A DNA stretch of 64,000 nucleotides from Cordia subcordata (Eukaryota; Streptophyta; Magnoliopsida; Boraginales; Cordiaceae). The translations under genes and the position numbers were made by a program. The notes under the pieces are model-generated. The model made no database searches. It saw nothing but the letters and a program-made list of their open reading frames with translations, and was not told where the DNA came from. Every line of letters starts with the position of its first letter. The stretch's first letter is position 1. The stretch lies in the NCBI GenBank assembly GCA_028554755.1, contig JAPTOF010000017.1, positions 3,720,001 through 3,784,000 on the forward strand, read 5' to 3'. Shown in pieces: positions 57,509-64,000 of the stretch.

Positions 57509-57592
57509 TCGTGAATTGTATCGTGAATCGAAATGCCAATTTTCTGAATCGTGAATCGTATCGAATTGTGAATCGTAACGATTCAGTTAAAA
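57509..57592. promoter_or_regulatory. Left subterminal GAATCGT repeat cluster (likely transposase-binding)
   Basis: AATCGT or its complement occurs about six times in 84 bp. In hAT elements such subterminal motifs bind the transposase; here that is inference. Confidence 0.6.
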
Positions 57593-58000
57593 ATTTAAAT
57601 ATAAATGAAATAAATAAATTCTATTTCTTTTAGCTATTTTGCATTAAAATTCTTTATTTGAATGGATATTAATCAATGTTTTTTGTTGTTTTTAGGTTAT
57701 TCATAGTGGCAAAGGATACAAGCAAACATATTTAGTATTTAGTTTGTATGAAAATATGATTGTAATTTGTAAATTATTGGAATAGACAAATATATGATAA
57801 AGGATTCATGCATAATTGCATATTACTTTGTACTTTGTAATTTATACATATATTATGTATTTCTCTTTTGCTATGTTAAATTTTTATGTAACATAGCAAA
57901 AGTGAAATATCATGTGATATATAAGTTTTAAAATTCCAAAAAGTATATTTTGCTAACTTTTAAGTCCCAAAATTCCAAAATGTATGTTTCCTAATTCCTT

Positions 58001-60471
58001 TCATTCATCATCTCCAAGCACTAGATCTAGATCATCATCATCATCATCATCATCATCACCATCATTATCAACTTCATCCACTATAAAATCTTCATTTATG
58101 TCATCTTCTCTATCATGACAAGCATCATCTTCAAATGGTTCTTCTTCTTCTTCATCTTGTAGAACAAATTTTCCTTTTTTCTTTGCCTTCTTGTCTAGAT
58201 TTAAAATTCTTGGACCTATTATAACTATAACATAATTAGTAAACAACATACTCAAAACTCAAAAGTAAAACTTAGAATTATTAGGCATTACCCACCAAAT
58301 AAAATTTATACGTCTCTTTTTTTTGCTACCACTGACAACTTCATCTTGGAAACATTCTTGAATATCTATCCATGAACAATCTTCACGGAGACAAGCATCT
58401 TCTTTATCTGTAATCTATTCATCATCAGACTCCATATCCGATAAACAAATAGAATCATAAGTGTCACCTTGCTCTTGTCTTTTGATATGTCTCATTTGAA
58501 GTTGAATATTATACTTCACAAAGACAAGAGAATTCAATCTTTGTTGTTCCAAATGATTTCTTCTCCTTGAGTGCATTTGTTCAAAAGTACTCCAATTTCT
58601 TTCACATCCGATGGCACTACAAGTCGAGCTTAGCACTCTTATAGCTAGCCTTTGAAGTTCTGGACACTCCTCTCCATAGCTCTCTTACCACAAAGCTATA
58701 GAAAAAGAAGGTAATATCACAAATAATTTATAAAAGAGATGTGTCATGTGTTTAAAAACATTGTGAAGTTATTTAAGGTATGTAATATACCTGGTTGTTT
58801 CTTGTCCCTTGTTAAGATTGCCATACTCATTCCAAACATTCCTTCTGCCTTCTTGAACTTTTCCAATTGTTCATCTATTTTTAACTTTGTCTCTATGTCC
58901 GGATACATTTTTTCAATGGTTTTGTATAAACCAAGCTTAACTTCCACATCCGGATTGAACTTATTATCATAATGAAACCTATAAGATTTATAAAAATGAA
59001 TTGTGATGTTAAAAAGCTATCAAGTTAGATATTAAGATTTACAAAAATATAAGAACATATACCTCGGGTTGAGATAATAGCTTACTCTATGAAGTGGCCT
59101 ATGAACTTGCAAATCCCACCTTTTCATCAATAATCTTCCAAATCTTCTTGTATCTAACCTCAACATTGTTGAAGTTTTAGAAATCTCCTCTTTTGCTCTA
59201 TCTAATGCTTCATAAATGTATCCCATTTCTGGTTTTGAATCATCATCAACAAGTCTTAAAACTTTAACCAAAGGCAACACACTTTGAAGGCAAAATTTGA
59301 TTGACTTCCAAAATCTTGCATCTTCTAAAATTATCTCTTGTGCCACTTTTCCCATTGCACTATTTGAAAGTGTGCTTGTTGCCCATTCCTTTGAAGCAAA
59401 CATACTCCTAAGTGGAATTTTTCGCTCTTGAAAACTCTTTAGAGTTAGGAAGCATGTGGCAAATCTAGTGACCCCAGGCCTTGTTAACTCTTTTTGTTTG
59501 CTATGCTTTCTAAACAAATCAAGTACCCAACCATGTCTATAAATAAATGTACTCACTTTCTTTGCTTTCTCAATAGTATCTTTGAAAACTGGCATTTCAC
59601 CTATATCTAAAAGCATAAGATCTATCAAATGTGCTGCACATGGAGACCAAAACAAAATTTTCCTTTCATTCATCAAAAGCTCACCAGCACCTACATAACT
59701 CGATGCACTATCCATTATGACTTGCACAATATTTTCTTTTCCAATTTCTTCCACCATTCCATTGAGCAATTCAAACATTTTTTTCGAGCTTTTAATCATT
59801 GAAGAGGTATCAATGGATTTAATAAAAAATGTGCCTCTTGGACTATTAACAAGAAAATTAGTTATAGATCTATGCTTCTCATCAGTCCAACCATTAGACA
59901 TTAATGTGTAACCTATTTTTTTCCATTCTTTTCTAAACTCCTCTAAATTTTGATACACATGTTCAACCTCTTTTTTCAAGTATGAAACCCTTGCTTCATG
60001 ATATGTTGGGGGTTTTAGTACCTTCCCATATTCTCCAATTGATTTAATTATTTGAGTAAACAAAGGACTATTTACTAGATTAAAAGACAATGCACAACCA
60101 TATAAAAATCGGCATATGTCTCGAATCACAGGGTCTCTCTTCTACACGATTTGATTTAATGTTTGTTGAGCCCTTCCTTTTTCTTTTATGACAAATGAAT
60201 CCATGTTTCTTTTTCTTTGACAACCATCATCCTCATCAAAGCATTCCATTTCATCAATCTTGATTGGTTGTTTCTCTTTTAACATGTTCACAAACAATGA
60301 TTTAATTTCTTCACTAACTTGAGCACAAGAACTAACACCTTTATGCATACAAGCTAAATGATGTTTCATCCTTATAACACCACCCCAAAATGATTTTTCA
60401 CAATAATTACATCTTAAATGCATTCTATTATTATCAGCAACCCCAGAACAATGATCCCAAGTAGGGTCTTC
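58001..60471 (-). pseudogene. hAT transposase gene, 4 exons traced, three in-frame stops
   Basis: Exons: A about 60471-59063, B 58978-58791, C 58695-58312, D 58215-58001, with GT/AG sites that keep frame. Exon A opens with a BED zinc finger (DPTWDHCS, LRCNYCEKSFWGG, HHLACMHKG), then the DUF659 domain (GWTDEKHRS, MDSASSYVGAGELL, FWSPCAAHLIDLMLLDIG, RPGVTRFATCFLTLKSF). B and C hold the hATC dimerisation end (FHYDNKFNPDV, YGEECPELQRLAIRVLSSTC, GCERNWSTFEQMHSRRRN). D is a basic then acidic tail with a poly-Asp run. Stops: TAG 60144-60142, TAA 58687-58685, TAG 58417-58415; otherwise the frame is open. The start codon lies in an unresolved upstream exon, perhaps ending at 60951. The family cuts and pastes hAT DNA. 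Confidence 0.88.
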
Positions 60472-61373
60472 TCATTTCTTTTCCTTCTTTTTCTTGTTTC
60501 CTATCACTTTGTAATAAATATTAAATACCAACCAAACTTCAAAGTCCAACAAATAAACAAGTTGGGACCACAATATTTGTTTCTACTTTTGTTGTTCTTC
60601 TTTAGAGTTTAGCCAAACAAGTCACAAGAACCCTTGGGGAAAAAAAAAAAAGTCATCAGTCACTACAAAACACAAACTGACAGCCCATGTGACTTTGTGT
60701 GCATTTACACAAGTGTACCTTTACACTTGTAAAGTGTGACTTTGAAATGCCAAAAAAAAAAAAAAAGGATCAATGACCAATGAGGCCACTAAAAGCCTCT
60801 TTATAAATGCCATCTTGCTATCTTTTTGACAAAGCTCTCTAACCAAACAACAAAAAAAGAAACAATAGTAGCAAAGTCCTTTCTTTGTTCTCTGTGCTCC
60901 CGAAAATTCATGAAAGACAAAAGCAAAAAAAAAAAATCAGAAAATCTTACCTATTCACGAGACACAATCATTAGCGAGTAAGGAAGCAGTGACCAGCAGC
61001 GTCAGCAAATAGTGATGCCGTCGAACAGTAACTCGGCAATGTCGTGTAAATCAGCAAATGGGTTTGTCGATTGCTTCAAGCTTTCTTTTCTTCTGAGTTC
61101 AGCTACGCCTCTCTCTCTCTCTTTTTATTTCTTATGTTTTTTTAATTTTTCAGATTTTATCTATTGGTTAAAAGATGATATTTTCACTTGCAAATCAGCA
61201 CATGGGTTTTTTTAATTTGTTTTTTAATGTTTAATTTGGTTTTATTTTATTTTAAAAATGGGAATTTTTTTTTTTGTGTTTAGATTGGGATTTTTTTGTG
61301 TGTTTGGATTGGCCTTTTAATTTTGTTTTATAAAATATATAATATTGCTTTTTGGGCTTGATTTTCGGCCCAT
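60472..61373 (-). other. 5' part of the hAT element: leader/intron and promoter region
   Basis: On the minus strand a good donor (GAATAG|GTAAGA at 60951/60950) suggests an untranslated or short first exon upstream of it, with a large intron to exon A. A/T-rich tracts; no other coding sequence. Confidence 0.4.
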
Positions 61374-61543
61374 AACGAATCGAAGCGATTCACTGAATCG
61401 TATGATTCGCTTCGATTCTTCACGATTCACAACGATTCATTTTGCAATTCAACGTATGCTACGATTCACTCTACGATTCGTATCATTTTTGCAACGTATC
61501 AAACCGAATTGTATGATTCGTAACGCGAATCGTACAATATCGA
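61374..61543. promoter_or_regulatory. Right subterminal ACGATTC repeat cluster (likely transposase-binding)
   Basis: More than ten ACGATTC/GAATCGT/GATTCGC motifs in 170 bp, in both orientations, just inside the right TIR. Confidence 0.6.
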
Positions 61544-61551
61544 TAACCCTG

Positions 61552-61559
61552 AACTGATG
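61552..61559. repeat. Right 8-bp target-site duplication of the hAT element
   Basis: AACTGATG, identical to 57488-57495. Confidence 0.93.
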
Positions 61560-62239
61560 TCTCTAAATTTGTTCATGAAAAAAAACTTAAAATATATCTT
61601 TGCCCACATAAGCTTGTAAATGGCGACAACGTCTATATAGAAAAGAAGCAAATTAAAGCGGAATGAGGATTGTTCCATGCATCGAGTTGAATTGTTTTAC
61701 ATTAAAGATATGACTGTACATGTGCATTATTGTCAAAAGTGGAACATAGGGTTAAGCCTGTGCCATTGCATTGTGTGCATATATACATACATGTGTTTAT
61801 CAATGTGTATAGTGTAGTATGATTTTTGTGTGTGTGTGTTGTTGTGCATGTGATATATGTTGCAAAATATATCCAGACTTTTCTTTTTATTTGGATTTTG
61901 ATATGAAACATTTCTTGAACTCATATTAGATGTTAAGTGAATGAATTTTGAGACTTTTAGTTAGTTTTAAGCAGTATAAAGATGAGTTTTGTTTTTGCTA
62001 GATATTAGCCATTCTGTAGTTCATTGAGGTAGTAGGTGTAGTATTAGTAATGCGTGTAAAGGTGTATTTGCCCAAAAAGCATAGCAAGGACAAATGTTTT
62101 TTAATTGATCAATTATTTGATGTTAAAAAAGGTTAATATTATTAGTTTTAAAGGACCCCCAAGTTGAAAAAGCTTCCTTCAACTACCCACTTTTCTTTTA
62201 CTCCCTGAAATTCTCTCAGGCCTCCATCAAACTTCCTTG
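61560..62239. other. Intergenic, with a TG satellite
   Basis: Probably upstream flank or leader of the gypsy relic; no LTR proven. GTGTGTGTGTG at about 61827-61840. Confidence 0.4.
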
Positions 62240-62957
62240 ATTTGCTTTGCCAAGCCTTAGGCCAGTGGCTTTGGCTTGGTTTTTTCTTTTTCATCTTTCC
62301 TTTTCTCTTGTATTTTCATTTACTATTTCCTTTCTCTTTTGTTGGTCTTTTATGGCTTTTGGTTTTTGTCCTACCCAGATGTTATTTGTGGTATTTGGTG
62401 TTACCAGATTTGAAATAAGAACCCTTGTATCCAGACTCTTGGCTTTCCTTCTTCGATATCATTGCTGCTCAATTATGGTTTTTTGCCTCGGGATCTTATG
62501 ATTTTTGTTAAATATTTGGCTATTGTTCTCCTTTGTTGGATGTGTTTCTACCATTGTTGGTGGGTTTGTTTGTTCAACAATCTTCTTGTTAAAAGCTTTG
62601 GAGGCCGATTGAGAGGTTTCTTTCTCCAACCTTTTGGTGTTCAGGATGAGCCCTTCCCTTACCTTATTGTTGATTTTTCTTGGTTTGCTAATTTTATGGC
62701 TTCTCTAAAGGTCGTTGTTTAGGCTATACCATACGTTGTAATGATGTTATGCTAATCCTTTGCCTTGGATTGTTCTTCAAGATGCCTTTTAAGGATTGTC
62801 ATAGTTGGTGGTGGTTGGTTGTCCTCTTTTGTTTTCAATTATGTTTTAAGTATGTATTGTCAAGTGTTTGTACTTGTTGGACTAAGTATGGCTAGTCCAT
62901 TTTTGTACATCTCTTTTATATTAATGAAATATTGTTGGTTTGACCAAAAAAAAAAGC
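62240..62957 (+). mobile_element. LINE-like or other retroposed sequence ending in poly(A)
   Basis: T-rich, hydrophobic-coding plus-strand DNA ends in TTTTGTACATCTCTTTTATA, then TTAATGAAATATTGTTGG, then TTTGACC and a 10-A run at 62948-62957, the look of a plant LINE 3' end. The small ORFs in it match no domain I know. The TTGACC-A(n) tail resembles the tail at 25483. The 5' boundary and target duplication are not identified. Confidence 0.35.
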
Positions 62958-63650
62958 ATCCCTAAGAGAAAAAATAATAAATTTGAGGACTCATTTGTCC
63001 TAAAGTTAAAAAGTTGGGGGACTTAAGTATCTTGTTTTCAAATTTTAATGACACATGTGTAGACTCTATTTTTTTTTAATAATGAGTTAAACTTTAATAA
63101 ATATATTGTACACCTTTTATTAGTTTTCTTTGTCCGAGATTTGATCTTTTTCTTGTTTTACTTTTTCTAACTTAGATATTAGATCAATTAGTATACAGAT
63201 TTGTCAGGGAAAAAAACGTTGATTTCTAAAAGCCATCGATAATTAAATTTTATCAGCATATTATTTATATAAATTAATTATTAAATAAAGATATTAAGTA
63301 CTTTTTTCCCCTTACATTGCAAGGATATACTCATATAACACTACAGTTGGAATTTAAGAGGTAGAATTCAACGCCCGAATCACTTTAGAACTTTAATAAA
63401 GATATTATACTCATAAAGGGCTTCGATGTTCGATACCTATTATCCGCAACTTTGCATACGCGCAAGTCCAGATCTAGCATTGTTGTACTGCAGCAAAATC
63501 ACAAATTCTCACGCATTAAACGGCGGAAAATGAGATCCTTCCACGTTTATCCAGGGATAAATAAAGCCTTCATGCTCAAGCAATTTGGTATCTCAATTCT
63601 ATTTGCTTATCAATAACAACTTGGTTGGCCAATTTAAGGTGGAAGACTTT
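62958..63650. other. Intergenic, no gene recognised
   Basis: AT-rich, non-coding. Confidence 0.5.
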
Positions 63651-63875
63651 AGCCTCGTTTGAATTGATTTTTTTTTGTATTTTTTTTTTATAATATTTCA
63701 GAAAAGTGTTTTTTTTTTATTTTTTAAAGAAGTTAACAATTTTAGTTTATAAAAAAAGTTGTATTTGAACTATTTTTTTTTAGAGTTTCAACTTTTCTTA
63801 AAGCGAAGCCAGATAGTTATATTGCAAAAATAATTTATTCTTTTCAAGAAAAAAGAAAATGCTTCAGAAATTATT
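63651..63875. mobile_element. AT-rich hAT-like MITE, partial
   Basis: The left end AGCCTCGTTTGAATTGATTT and the inner GAAGCCAGATAGTTATATTG block resemble elements at 21244 and 47532. The right end is unclear. Confidence 0.4.
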
Positions 63876-64000
63876 TACATTTTGATGCTTTTTCAATCGG
63901 CTATGAGATTTTCTGTCATTATTATCACATGCATGGGATGTAAAACATCATCATATAACAACACAAATTTTTTTGAAATCTTTTCTTAAGTACCTTTGAA

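Larger units (their letters stand above)
57496..61551 (-). mobile_element. hAT transposon (BED-DUF659 type), 4,056 bp, complete ends and perfect target duplication
   Basis: Ends CAGTGTTGTCAAATCGTG on the left and, in reverse, CAGGGTTATCGATATTGT on the right. Perfect 8-bp duplication AACTGATG. Both subterminal regions are packed with ACGATTC/GAATCGT motifs. A multi-exon transposase gene fills the centre on the minus strand. The perfect duplication speaks for a fairly recent insertion. Confidence 0.93.

Noticed and set aside
58001..60471. Calling the hAT transposase an intact, active gene
   Set aside because: Three in-frame stops remain after splicing and the start codon is not resolved.
62247..62965. 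Hydrophobic ORFs that could be a membrane protein gene
   Set aside because: T-rich codon use, overlapping frames with no domain, and a poly(A) end point to retroposed non-coding sequence.
1..64000. CRISPR arrays, rRNA, tRNA, bacterial-type operons
   Set aside because: No regularly spaced repeats, no cloverleaf or rRNA core seen, and the gene structure is that of a plant nucleus. The tandem repeats found have no spacers.

Overview
The window is nuclear DNA of a flowering plant, most likely a eudicot. It is AT-rich, its genes are split by introns, and retrotransposons and miniature inverted-repeat elements (MITEs) dominate. I could not name the species. Only three host protein genes are well supported, all on the minus strand: a two-exon CYP76-type cytochrome P450 (4986-8439), an intronless VQ-motif regulator (23450-24166) and an eight-exon dynamin-related protein that matches DRP5A (48593-53414). 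They share no pathway or operon; they are ordinary genes isolated in repeat-rich DNA.

Layout. 1-2 kb holds the 5' end of a minus-strand Ty3/gypsy element (gag start, tRNA-Asp-type primer site, 1.39-kb LTR). 2-4.5 kb is a decayed Ty1/copia pol with a MITE in it. 5-8.4 kb is the P450, whose long intron carries two MITEs. 8.5-11.4 kb holds duplicated P450 upstream sequence and a fragment of a second P450 copy, cut off at a CACTA-like element. 11.5-23.4 kb is MITEs, some nested, satellites, and a second LTR of the first gypsy family standing alone. The VQ gene is followed by a cluster of three related MITEs (24.7-26.9 kb) and a LINE RNase H relic. 32.7-38.3 kb is a complete but frameshifted Ty1/copia element with nearly identical 335-bp LTRs. 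39.4-46.7 kb is an older copia element with 142-bp LTRs, carrying a TRIM, a Harbinger-type MITE, a Mutator-type MITE and a sixfold 171-bp tandem array. DRP5A follows. 54.8-57.5 kb is a minus-strand gypsy pol relic interrupted by a 4.06-kb hAT transposon with a perfect 8-bp target duplication. The last 2.4 kb holds a poly(A)-tailed LINE-like sequence and a MITE part.

The most interesting things I see are: (i) three very short (20-33 bp) poly(A) insertions sharing a TTCGACC-type tail, each with its own target-site duplication, one with an empty-site paralogue about 500 bp away; (ii) the hAT element, complete in structure and disabled only by three stop codons in the exons I could trace; (iii) 14 TTGAC W-box cores packed into the leader of the young copia element; (iv) a mitosis-specific (MSA-like) site upstream of the cytokinesis gene DRP5A. 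I found no CRISPR array, tRNA, rRNA, or new multi-gene system.
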